Source: Acidobacteriota bacterium (GTDB lineage: Bacteria; Acidobacteriota; Blastocatellia; Pyrinomonadales; Pyrinomonadaceae). From it: 64,000 nucleotides of DNA. Made by a program: the position numbers and the translations under genes. The notes beneath the pieces were generated by a model. The model was not told the origin of the DNA and did not search any database. It saw only the letters and a program-made list of their open reading frames with translations. Below, one piece after another: positions 37,901-46,500 of this stretch. The stretch spans positions 62,001-126,000 of the forward strand of contig JAIVJZ010000042.1 in the NCBI GenBank assembly GCA_020199775.1, given 5' to 3'. Position 1 is the stretch's first letter. Each line of letters starts with the position of its first letter.

Positions 37901-40521
37901 CGTCCGAGGTCGCCCGTGTGGTAAAGGCGTGCGCCTACTTGTCGGCTGAAGGGGTTGGGGATGAATCTTTCCGCCGTCAAGTCCGGCCGTTGCAGATAAC
38001 CGCGTGCAAGACCCGCGCCGCCGATGTAGATGGGGCCTGCCACACCCACCGGGACAGGCTCAAGGTCTGCGCTCAAAATGTAAACTTGTGTATTGTCAAT
38101 GGGGAGGCCAATGGTAATGTCGTCGTGCGGAAGTATTCCGGCGAGGTTGGAGTTGGATGTGATCTCGGTCGGCCCGTAGAGATTCCAAATTTGCAAATGC
38201 GGCAAGGCATGAAAAGTTCTTTCCACTAAATCGGCGTTGATACGCTCACCGCCAAGCAACAGTCTCGTCAAACTCTCTCTGGAAAACGCGACCACATCCG
38301 CCTCAATCACATCCAACAACGCACTCCACAACGACGGCACGCAGTTGAGCGTGACGCGGGTTCGCGCGCCGATTTCTGTCAGCAATCGTTCCGGCTGGCG
38401 TGCGGCATCATCGGAGAGCATCCAGACCTTGCCGCCACGCAGTAGCGGAGCCAGCAGTTGTTTGAGAGATGCGTCGAAGCTGAGACTCGCAATCTGCGGC
38501 AAGATGTCCGTGGCATAATTCATCAACGCCCGGTTCGCCCAGTTCAGATAATTTGCCACGCTCCGGTGCTCAATCATCGTGCCTTTAGGTTGGCCGGTGG
38601 AGCCGGATGTATACAAAGTATAAGCAAGGTTTTCAGGCGCGACGTAAACGCACGGGTTCTCCGTCCTTTCGTTCGCAATCGCCTGCCGCTCCGCGCCGAG
38701 ACGGATCAAGTGTTCGCGTTGGACAGGCAAACGAACGGCCATTTTTTCCTGTGTGACGACCAGAGACACGCGCGCATCCTCGAGCATAAACGACAAGCGT
38801 TGCGGCGGTAATCCGAGGTCGAGCGGCACATATGCGCCTCCGGCTTTGAGGATGCCGAGCACTGCCACCACCAGTTCAACCGAGCGTTCCATGAACACGC
38901 CGACGGTTGATTCCGCTGTCACCCCACGCGCCAAGAGGAAGCGTGCTAATTGATTGGCGCGTCGGTTCAATTCCACATAACTCAATTCTTCGTCTTCAAA
39001 AACGACTGCGGTTGCGCCGGGCGTGCGTTCAACCTGCGCCTCGAACAACTGATGAATGCACTCTTGTGGGAAATCTCTGCGTGTCTCGTTCCACTCGAAG
39101 AGGGTCTGGTGTCGTTCAGTTTGGGTCAGCAGAGGTATCTGCGAGATCGGAAGCTTGGCGTCCGTCACGATGCCTTCCAGCAGCAGACGGAAGTGGGCGG
39201 CCATGCGGCGGATAGTGGTTGCGGAGAAGAGAGCGGTGTTGTAGAGCAGTGTGACGTAGATTCTCCCGTCGCCCTCCGTCGAATCAAACGTCAAATCGAA
39301 GCGCGCTGTTTCGTTCTCTACCTCTACGGAGCTAAACTTTAGTTGCGGCAGATTGAAATCAGCTTCGGGCGTGTTCTGGAAGCCGAACATTACTTGAAAG
39401 AGCGGCGTGTGGCTTAAGTCGCGCTCCGGCTGCGACTCTTCGACGAGCATCTCAAACGGCACATCCTGATGTGCGAAAGCTCCGAGCGCCACTTCGCGCA
39501 CGCGCCGGAGAACCTCAAGAAAGTCAGGTCGCCCGCCGAGGCTCGTCCGCAGCACGAGCGTGTTGACGAAGAAACCGATGAGCGGTTCAAGTTCCTGACG
39601 ATTGCGACCCGCAACGGGTGTGCCGACGACGATCTCATCCTCTCCCGTGTAGCGCGCGAGCAACACTTGAAACGCCGCCAGCAACAACATGTACGGCGTC
39701 ACCCCTTCGCGTTTGCATAACCCGTTGAGTTGTTCGGTTAAAGTGCGCGACAGCACGAACGATTCATGCGCGCCTTCGTGAGTTTGAATGGAAGGACGCG
39801 GCTTGTCGGTTGGAAGGTTCAGTGTCGGAGGGAGGTCGGCCAACTGCTGACGCCAGTAGGCAAGCTGCCTCTCCAACACCTCCCCGCTCAACCATTCTCG
39901 CTGCCACACGGCATAATCCGCGTACTGGATGCTCAACTCCGCGAGCGGCGATTCCCGGCCTTCACTCTTCGCCTCATAGAGAGTTGCCACTTCCCTAGCC
40001 AACACCGCCACCGACCATCCGTCCGCGACGATGTGATGCAGCGTCACGATGAGGATGTGTTCGTCCTCCTTCATTCTCACCAACACGGCGCGCAGGAGTG
40101 AATCGGTCGTGAGGTCGAAGGGCTTTTGCGTCGCTTCGGATGTGATTAGCCTTTGTTTCGCTTCGCTTTCGGCTGAGGCCAATTGACTTAAATCTATTAA
40201 CGGCAGCACGAGGCCGCGTGCGAGCGAAGCGGCGACGACTTGCACCGGCTCGCCGTCCAAAACTTCAAAGGTCGTCCGCAAAATCTCATGTCGGATGACA
40301 AGTTCATTAAACGCCGCTTCCAGCGCCGACGTATTCAAACGCCCCGTCAGACGCGAGACGAAAGGCATATTATAGGCCGCGCTCGTCGGCTCTAATTGGT
40401 GTAGGAACCACAAACGTCTCTGCGCAAACGAGAGGGGAAAAACAAAAACCTCCTCGGCGGAAGAGTCGTCCTCGCGGTTCTCAACGTTCATATATGAAGT
40501 GTGAAGATAAGAGTCAGACAT
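28957..40521 (-). CDS. NRPS: C-A-PCP-C-A-PCP-sulfotransferase-C-A-PCP-TE (termination synthetase)
   Basis: About 3,854 residues from ATG 40521; TTG 40533 is an alternative. Approximate residues: C1 with HHIVADG near 162; A1 core 640; PCP1 (GGHSLL) 1032; C2 HHIVADG 1230; A2 1710; PCP2 (LGGDSI) 2090; sulfotransferase domain 2190-2480; C3 2655; A3 3135; PCP3 3530; type-I thioesterase about 3560-3850 with GWSLGG near 3662. Specificity residues read by eye: A1 DAKCLGLSN (unassigned), A2 DAFTVAAVW (Phe-like), A3 DVENLGGIT (unassigned). No epimerisation domain is seen. The thioesterase makes this the last synthetase of the line, releasing the peptide by hydrolysis or cyclisation. The first ATG lies 20 bases after the stop of the preceding synthetase. 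The first two C domains share long near-identical DNA tracts. Confidence 0.92.
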   Translation of the reverse strand: MSDSYLHTSYMNVENREDDSSAEEVFVFPLSFAQRRLWFLHQLEPTSAAYNMPFVSRLTGRLNTSALEAAFNELVIRHEILRTTFEVLDGEPVQVVAASLARGLVLPLIDLSQLASAESEAKQRLITSEATQKPFDLTTDSLLRAVLVRMKEDEHILIVTLHHIVADGWSVAVLAREVATLYEAKSEGRESPLAELSIQYADYAVWQREWLSGEVLERQLAYWRQQLADLPPTLNLPTDKPRPSIQTHEGAHESFVLSRTLTEQLNGLCKREGVTPYMLLLAAFQVLLARYTGEDEIVVGTPVAGRNRQELEPLIGFFVNTLVLRTSLGGRPDFLEVLRRVREVALGAFAHQDVPFEMLVEESQPERDLSHTPLFQVMFGFQNTPEADFNLPQLKFSSVEVENETARFDLTFDSTEGDGRIYVTLLYNTALFSATTIRRMAAHFRLLLEGIVTDAKLPISQIPLLTQTERHQTLFEWNETRRDFPQECIHQLFEAQVERTPGATAVVFEDEELSYVELNRRANQLARFLLARGVTAESTVGVFMERSVELVVAVLGILKAGGAYVPLDLGLPPQRLSFMLEDARVSLVVTQEKMAVRLPVQREHLIRLGAERQAIANERTENPCVYVAPENLAYTLYTSGSTGQPKGTMIEHRSVANYLNWANRALMNYATDILPQIASLSFDASLKQLLAPLLRGGKVWMLSDDAARQPERLLTEIGARTRVTLNCVPSLWSALLDVIEADVVAFSRESLTRLLLGGERINADLVERTFHALPHLQIWNLYGPTEITSNSNLAGILPHDDITIGLPIDNTQVYILSADLEPVPVGVAGPIYIGGAGLARGYLQRPDLTAERFIPNPFSRQVGARLYHTGDLGRRLPDGRIEFLGRIDEQVKVRGIRIEPGEIEATLGGHVAVRAAAVVASEDQRGEMRLVAYVAGEPGQTLRASELQSFLKEKLPAYMLPSAFVILERMPLTPGGKVNRRALPPPETAPLDAHSAYEPPRTPVAEILTAIWAELLHLDKVGIRDNFFARGGHSLLATQVVARVRRIFGVEIPLRSLFEAPTLDALATQIEASLCADGHVVAATIKRIERSESSAGLPLSYAQQRLWFIQQLDPRSAAYNIPAAVRMHGRLDIAALEQALSDIVRRHEILRTTFAFVDDRPVQVVAPGGNVLLSQKDLSGREEGEREASRLVREEAQRPFDLSEGPLFRATLVLMKEDEHILIVTLHHIVADGWSVGLLVREVAAHYAASKHGTESGLEKLSIQYADYAVWQREWLSGEVLERQLAYWREQLAGAPPALDLPTDYSRPPVKTFKGATSSITLTARLTEDLKALSRREGVTLFMLLLAAFQVLLARYTGEDDIVVGTPVAGRGRAETENLIGLFINMLVLRTDLSGNPTFRELLKRVREVALGAYMHQDLPVEKLVDELNPERSLGHAPLFDIGFDFLPLSLEQERLELPGLTVSAVESDTDTAKFDLVQKFIETNRGLVASLNYSTDLFDEATIKRMLAHLEMLLEAIALDSERPISELSLLTDAELQQLLWEWNDTATKYADDKCIHELFEEQVRRTPESVAVVCGARGLTYGELNTRANQLAHYLRGWGVGAEIPVGLSVERSLEMIVGLLGILKAGGAYVPLDASYPLERLSFMIEETAMPVLLTQEHLLDHLPAHWGQVVCLDTEWNEIAAAGEANPERVTTSDNLAYVIYTSGSTGVPKGVELAHRGLINMAQAQTRAFSLQAENRVLQFASLSFDASIFEIVMSFAAGATLYLESREKLLPGASLVELLREKAITNVTLPPSALALLPVEELPDLQTIVVAGEACGAELVARWATKGRRFFNAYGPSEATVWATVAECSDAARRPPIGRPIDNVEAYILDADLRPVPVGVAGELYIGGAGLARCYSKRPELTAARFIPHPLSSVPGRRLYRSGDRARYLANGEIEFLGRFDQQVKVRGFRIELGEIETALAMHPAVLDSVVIAREDASEARRLIAYVVPREQSRPAVNELRDFLSARLPEYMLPSAFVFLESLPVMPNGKVDRRSLPAPNATRPDMTQSFVVPRTALEKWLTERWCGVLGLERIGVDDNFFELGGDSIKAAVLVNRLQEEIGKVVHVVAIFDAPTISRLASYLEEHCGDAFVNGHQDDARTDALPRVQINEVDETKIEHLRRLVGLHAERHAVEGRENLSSTRDMKNPPVLFVLSPPRSGSTLLRVMLGGHSRLFAPPELELLNFRTMSRRRAVLSGRDSFWLEGAIRAVMEVKGCSADTAKAIIEEYEIAGASTQQFYRAMQEWLGARMLVDKTPSYAMNLEVLRYAEREFDGAKYLHLIRRPQAMIHSFEEAGIHQIFPRFEHPFKPREVAELIWTLSQRNIREFLAGLDERRQHALVFEELIAEPRRVLKGVCEFLGLAFEEEMLEPYRDKKRRMTDGIHEASHMLGDITFHQHRHIEAGVGERWRKSTREYLLGEVTLKEAEALGYDREEQSERKGFREGETSYNFDVTVGAFQSLPAIAPHVTEGKLQTFPLSFAQERLWFLDRLTPGSAFYNCPAAVRLTGQLDVSALERTLGEIIRRHAVLRARFPMIDGQPVQLIDPFAPFRLTNINLRDSPEAEREAAARLLATEEARRPFNLERGPVVRATLIGLDETEHVLLLTMHHIVADGWSVEVLVREVATLYEALRRGEESPLAELSIQYADYAVWQGEWLSEERLESELAYWKRQLNGAPAVMSLPTDRPRPTVQTFHGASCPVRLTKEASLMLRALSQHEGTTMFVTLLTAFQALLARYTGEDDIIVGTPISGRHRLELETLVGFFVNTLVIRTDTSNNPTFRELLRRVQKVTLEAFAHQDVPFEKIVEALQPERSLSHDPLFQVLFSVQNMPEEALELHGLTVSALDVDSGTTKFDLSLSWSETEEGLSGALLYNTALFDAPTIERMGRHLERMLQSFAAHPEQLITEAPLLGGAERHSLLDEWSGVGNEETQQFMPLHELFEAQAKRAPHNVAIISDERQLAYAELNARANGLAHHLRAEGVRPESLVGVFLERSVELVTALLGILKAGAVYVPLDPAYPPERLAHMLDDLTPTTIITSRSLRSALPVRNHASNLLCLDEENEIAARQVKDAAPHIELRAENLAYVIYTSGSTGRPKGVCVSHGAASNHFATARKEYGIDEGDRALQFASPNFDVSLEQMLVPLTSGAAIVLTDTRALTKSNFWNTVRRFGVTMLNLPPAYWSQIVPDSDPDVDAELAQQLKLVLIGGDTMPPETLRLWQQSPLGAVRLLNGYGPTETTITATLFEIPPDFDEQSPLRRVSIGRPLINRTAYILDKRGAPVPVGVHGELHLGGASLARGYLHLPHLTAERFVPDPFGRMPGARLYKTGDVVRFQPDGNIEFLGRTDQQVKIRGYRIETEEIEWTLKEHPTVRETIVIAREDKRGDKELVAYIVAHEPVPSAGLRNFMKGKLPEYMIPTAFVFLESLPLTPNGKLNRRALPAPSRLRAESKNDFVAPRDILELQLCRIWEELLGVEPVDVRDDFFELGGHSLLAVRLMARVEQVAGRTIPLSTLFTAPTVEALAGALRAMEKHPARSSLVAIQPHGALQPLFCVHAAGGNVFSYVQLAQRLGREQPFYGLVARGVDGEQEPLTHVEEMAAAYVDAVRAVQPHGPYLLGGWSLGGVIAFEMTRQFQAHGETVNQLVLFDSVAPDVVKRHEEDSGLELLANFATHLGLMLNEVAPPPDNFPQLEQAKQLAYVLEQLKHANRLPLDFDDERFRRLLHVYVNNVRAVRSYRPTPLPIPTALLCSEQTATDEIAADDPTLGWRRLTTERLTLNVVAGDHFTMLREPHVSLLAVTLKEILTHNTHS
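33090..33950 (-). other. Embedded sulfotransferase domain within the terminal NRPS
   Basis: Between PCP2 and C3, a region of about 290 residues matches the PAPS-dependent sulfotransferase fold. It has the 5'-PSB P-loop LSPPRSGSTLLRVMLGGH, MLVDKTPSYAMN, the 3'-PB region YLHLIRRPQAMIHSF, and a late RWRKSTREYL. It is in frame, with NRPS linkers on both sides (a Lys/Glu-rich linker before, FPLSFAQERLWF of the next C domain after). Embedded sulfotransferases are known in polyketide lines next to a thioesterase, where sulfonation drives decarboxylative release. Here the domain sits mid-line ahead of another elongation module. It could sulfate a hydroxyl of the PCP2-bound intermediate. Confidence 0.82.
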
Positions 40522-40541
40522 GCTGTTGCTCAATCCGTTTG

Positions 40542-43500
40542 CTATCTCAATAAATCTTTGGCCGCACGCTTCATGCGATGTGCTTGCCTTGAGAGCGGCA
40601 CAATTTCGCTGGTGCGCGGTTCGGGCGCGTCGCTTTGTGCGTGCTCGATAAGTTTGGCGAGCCCGGCGATGGTTGGCTGCTCGAACAACTGCCGGAGCGG
40701 CATCTCCACCTGAAATGCCTCTCTCACACGCGAAACAAACTGTGTCGCCAGCAATGAGTGCCCGCCCATTTCAAAGAAGTTATCCTGCACGCCAACCTGC
40801 GACACGCCGAGCAAATTCGACCAGATGTCGGCGAGCTTTCTTTCCACGTGGGTGCGCGGCGCGACGAACGTTCCGCGCAACTCCGGCCTGACGCCTTCCG
40901 GCGGCGGCAGCGCCCGGCGATCAATTTTGCCGTTTGGAGTTAGAGGCATCTCGTCCAACAGCACGAAGGCGGACGGTACCATGTAAGACGGCAGACGCTC
41001 CTTCGCCAACTCCTTCAACTGCGGCACAAGGCGACGCGTCTGCTTACCGCGCAAAGGATTGTTAACGTATTCGCTCCACGCTTTGGCTTTCGCCGCGTCG
41101 CGCGGAAAGATGAATTTCGGCCGTCGGGGCGTCCCCGCTTCGCTTCGTCGCTCGAACAACACATCGAAGCGTCCATCCCCGTCATGTCTCGCCCAGTTGA
41201 AGTGAGTCTCATACGGCAACTCGGTTTCCAACGCACGTAAGGCTTCGGGGTCAAGGCCCTGCACGCCGGTCTCGCGCTGTAACATCTGCCGCAATGCGCC
41301 CGCCGTGTCGGGGCATTCCGGCGCGTTCATCATTTCGCGCGCCCACACATCCGCCGTCAGACGTGCGTTCTCGATGCCCTTGATCCCAAACGTCTCCGGC
41401 TGCTCTGCTTCGAGCAGATGACGTAACTCAGGCAGGCTTAAACGTTCGCTCCGCCAATCTCGCCATATCGTCTGTGTTGCTCGCGCGCCTTCAAGTTCAC
41501 CGCCGACGTGCAGCATTACTTGATAGCGGTACTTCGTCAGTTCATTATGAAAACGCCCTCGCTTGGGCGTTATCTCGACGTGGCTAATCCGGGGCAGCAT
41601 CTCCCCCAATGCGGTAAAGAAGGCCGGACTGATGACCAGTTCTTCTTCCTGCATGACGCGCCTCTGTACGCGCCGCCGCAACTGCTCGACGGGTAACGAC
41701 TCTTCGGCCTTCTGTAATTCAACCGAAGCATAAAAGGTTTCCAGCAGTGGCAGGCTCCGCACGTCGCCGATCAAGACGAAGCCGCCGGACGCCACGCGCG
41801 CGACCGCCCCCTCAAGCACACGCAACAGATACTCGACGTTTGGAAAGTATTGCACTACCGAATTGAGAATCACGGCGTCGAAGGCTTCGTTTGCAAACCC
41901 CGCAAAATCGTCTGCGTTTCTCTCTTCGAGGCTGACGCGTGCGAAGGCTTCGCTGTTGCGGTGCAACTGTCGGCGCACGAAATCGAGCGCGGCGCGCGAG
42001 AAATCGGTTCCGTTGTAGCTTGTGCAAAAGGGAGACAGGCGGAACAAGAGCAGCCCTGTGCCACACCCGATTTCGAGAATTCTTCGCGGCTTCCGCGCCA
42101 GGATTCTTTCAACCGTGTCGTCTACCCATTCGCGCATCTCTTCGGCCGCGATGGGCAGTCCCGTGTAACTGCTGTTCCAACCGCTGATGTTGAAAGTCGG
42201 GTCTTGGCTCCCGGCAGTTTCGTTGAAGACTTCGTCGTTGTGAACCATCTGCCACTGTGCCAGTTGTTCGGCCTCCAATTCCGAACCCGTGCTCACTTCC
42301 GACGCACTTTCATCAAAGGCATTCAGCGTCACGTAAGCGACGAGACGTTTATCACCCGCTACATCCTCGCGCGCCGCGATGACGACCTCCCTCACAGCTT
42401 CGTGTCTTGCCAACACCGACTGTACTTCGCCTAATTCAATTCGATAACCACGCAGTTTCACCTGCTCGTCTGCACGTCCTAAAAACTCGACGTTTCGGTC
42501 AGGCAGATAACGCACAAGGTCGCCTGTCCGGTAGAGTCGCGCGCCGGGTTCGGCGCTGAACGGATGCGGGATGAATCGCTCCGCCGTTAAATCGGCGCGC
42601 CCGTAATAGCCGCGCGCCAAACTCTCGCCGCCGATGTAGAGTTCTCCGGCCACGCCCGCGGGCACAGGCTGCAAATCATGATCAAGCACGTAAAGTTGCG
42701 TATTGAAAATTGGGCGGCCTATCGGCAGCGAGTCTCCGGTGTGGTTTTCGCCGTCGCACCCGTCAACGTCGAACACCGTCGAAGTGATGCACGTCTCACT
42801 TGTGCCGTAGGCGTTGATGAGCCGGACTGTGCCGCCATGAAGTTTCGACCATGCGGCGCAAACTTCAGACGCGACTTTCTCGCTACCAACCACCACGAGA
42901 CGAAGCAGCGCCGGGAGCCGTTTTTGTAAAAGCGACAAATCCTTCACCCACTCATGCCAGAATGGCGCGGGAAGATTGAGCACAGTGAGCTTTTCTGCTT
43001 CGACGAATTGAAGAAACTCAACGCCTCCCTCCCTCGCACCGTCGCGGAGCAGAACTACGCTCGCGCCCTTCGACCACGTCGGGAACAGTTCCTCGGCAGC
43101 CACGTCGAAGCTGAGCGAGGCGAACTGCAAAACACGGTCGCCCGCATCGAGTCCGTAACGCTCAGAGACGGAAGCCACGTGATTCATCAACGCCCGGTGC
43201 GGGACGGCGACGCCTTTCGGCTGGCCCGTCGAGCCGGACGTGTAAATCACGTAGGCGGTGTTTTCGGCGACGATGTGGCTCGCGGGATTCACGTCCGGTT
43301 CGTTTGCGAAGCGCGGCGCGTCCACGTCAAGGCAGAGCACGCGCACGCCGTCAACGGAAAGCTTCTCGGCTAAATGTCGCTGCGTTAAAACCAGCGACAT
43401 CCGTGCATCCTCAAGCATGTAAGAGAGACGTTGCGGCGGATAGCCGGAGTCGAGCGGAACATAGGCCGCGCCTGCTTTGAGTATGGCGAGCAGGCCGACG

Positions 43501-46500
43501 ATCATCTCCGCCGAACTCTCCAACAGCAGCCCGACCGGCGTCTCCGCCCCCACGCTCATCTTGCGGAGGTAATGTGCAAGTTGATTGGCGCGCGCGTTCA
43601 GCTTGCCGTAAGTTAAATGTTCTTCCCCGAAGATGACGGCCAGAGCATCCGGCCTGTGCTTTGCCTGCGCCTCGAACGCTTCGTGAACGCCCGCGCCGGA
43701 AGTTAATTGCCGCCCGTTGTCGTTCCATTCGACGAGCATTAACCGGCGTTCGGCATCGCTCAGGAGCGGTAAGTTCGAGAGGCGATGTTCGGGGGCGGCG
43801 GCGATGCCCTGAAGCAGCATGCGCCAACGCCGGAGCATGTCTGCGATGGTTGGCTCGTCAAACAGGTCGGTGCTGTATTCGGCGACGACGACGAGACCCT
43901 CGTGGCCGTCAACCACGTCGAGACTCAAATCAAACTGCGTGGCGACTCGCTCAACTTCGAGTGGGGCGAGCATCACGCCCGCCATCGGGAGTTCCTCCTT
44001 CGGCGTGTTTTCCAGTTGAAACATGACCTGAAAGAGCGGATTGCGGCTCAAGCTGCGCGCCGGTTGCACTTCCTCCACCAGTTGTTCGAACGGCAAGTCC
44101 TGATGCGCGTAGGCTTCGAGCGCCACCCGCCGCACGCGTCTCAATAATTCCAGAAAGCTCGGATTACCCGACGCGTCCGTCCGCATCACCAGCGTATTGA
44201 CGAAGAAGCCGATGAGGTTTTCGATCTCGACGCGGTTACGGTTGGCAATGGGCGAGCCGACGATGATGTCGTCCTGCCCCGTGTAGCGTTGCAGCAAAGC
44301 CTTGAAGGCGGCGAGGAGCAACATGAACAACGTTACGCCCTCGCGCTGGCACAGGGCATTCAATGCTTTGCTCAACCTCGCGGGATAGACCGCCGTGTAG
44401 CTCGCTCCGCGAAAACTCTGGACGGCGGGGCGTGGCCGGTCGGTCACAAGGTTGAGCGTCGGAATGTCGCCGCCGAGTTGTCGTTTCCAGTAGTCCAGAT
44501 GCTTTTCTAAAACTTCTCCGGTTAGCCAACGCCGCTGCCAGTGCGCGAAGTCTGCGTATTGAATCGGCAGCGGCGAAAGCTGCGGGGCCGTACCTTCGTC
44601 AAAGGATTTATAGAGCGCGGCCACTTCGCGCACGAGCACGCCCATCGACCAGCCGTCCGATACGATGTGATGCATGGCGACGACGAGCACGTGATCGTCG
44701 TCGTCGAGCCGCATCAAAGTGGCACGCAAGAGCGGCCCCCGCGCAAGGTCAAACGGATGTCGCGCCTCTTCCGCCGCGCGCCGCTGTGCCTCACCGACGC
44801 GCTCGCTCTCCGACAACGCGTCGAGATTGACGATGCTCCAACCGAATCTCCCGGTGGAATCGATAACCTGCACCGGCTTGCCGTCGCGGGTGCTGAAACT
44901 CGTCCTCAAACTTTCATGCCGCTCGACCAGTTTGCCGAGCGTTTGTTCCAACGCCGCCGCATTGAGTCGGCCTGTCAGACGAACTGCGGTCGGAATGTTG
45001 TAAGCCGAAGTGCTCGGTTCGAGTTCATGTAGGAACCAGAGTCTTTGCTGCGCGAAGGAGAGAGGCAGATTTTCGTCGCGCCCGACGGCGACAATCGACG
45101 GCGCGGACGTGCCCGCCTCCACGCGCAACGCCGCTTCCACTTGCGCGGCTTGCGCGGCCACGGTGGGGGCGTCAAAAAGAGTGCCGAGCGCAAGTTCCAC
45201 TCCGAAGTGGGCGCGTACGCGAGAGACAAGTTGGGTCGCCAAGAGCGAATGTCCGCCGAGTTCAAAAAAGTCTCCGTCGAGACTGACGCGCTCGACTTTC
45301 AGCAGTTCTGCCCAGAGGCGCGTGAGTATCTCTTCCACGGGCGTGCGCGGCGCAAGGTAATTGTCCTCCGGCGCGGGAATCGCGTGTTCGTGCGACAACA
45401 ACGCCTGACGATTGACTTTGCCGTTCGACGACAAAGGCATCTCCGCAATTGACACAACGGCGGACGGCAGCATGTGTTCCGGCAGCCTCTGTTTCAGGAA
45501 ACTATTAATTTCGGCCAGCGTTAAAGTTGCACCATCTTCGGCAACGACGTAGGCGACGAGTCGCTTATCGGTGGCGTCGGTTCCGCTAGCCATGACGACC
45601 GCCTGACGGACGGCTCTGTATTGTCCTAATGCCGCTTCGATTTCGCCCAACTCGATACGAAAGCCACGTATTTTCACCTGACGGTCGCGCCGACCGATAA
45701 ACTCAATCGCTCCGTCGGGCAGGAAACGCGCGAGGTCGCCCGTTCGATAGAGCCGCGCGCCCGGCGCTTCGCTAAACGGATGCGGGACGAATTTTTCAGC
45801 CGTCAGTTCGGGTTGATTGAGATAGCCGCGTGCCAGCCCGTCGCCGCCAATCAGGAGTTCACCGATGAAGCCGCGCGGGACAGGTCGCAGACCGCCGTCG
45901 AGAATATAGACTTCTGTATTAGCGATGGGACGACCGATAGGCACTGACGTTTTTGCGCCGTCGCTTCGTTCGAGGCGATGGCAACAGGCGAAGGTTGTGC
46001 TTTCGGTCGGGCCATATCCGTTGATCAGGGCACAACTCTGACCGGCTTCACCTAGAAACTTGCGCACGTGCGCGGCGGAAAGAACGTCTCCGCCCGCGAG
46101 AAGTTGATGCAACGATTTCAACCCGTCCGCGTGTTCGTCAACCATCACGTGGAATAATCCGGCGGTGAGCCAGAGAGTGGTGATCCCTTGATCACGGATG
46201 GTTCGCGCGAGGTCTGGCAGAGAGGCTTTGCCCCTGGGCATCAACACCAGTTGCGCGCCGTTCAGGAGGCTCCCCCAGATTTCAAACGTCGAAGCATCAA
46301 ACGCAAGCGGGGCAAACTGAAGAAAGACTTCGCTCTCGTCGAAGCCGGCGTAATTATTCCCCCGCACAAGGCGCACCACGCCGCGATGCGTGACGGCGAC
46401 GCCTTTCGGCTCGCCTGTCGAACCGGAGGTGTAGGTCACGTAGGCGAGGTTTTCGGCGGCGGCTTCTCCCTGAACATTCTCCACACTTTCGACTGCGATG

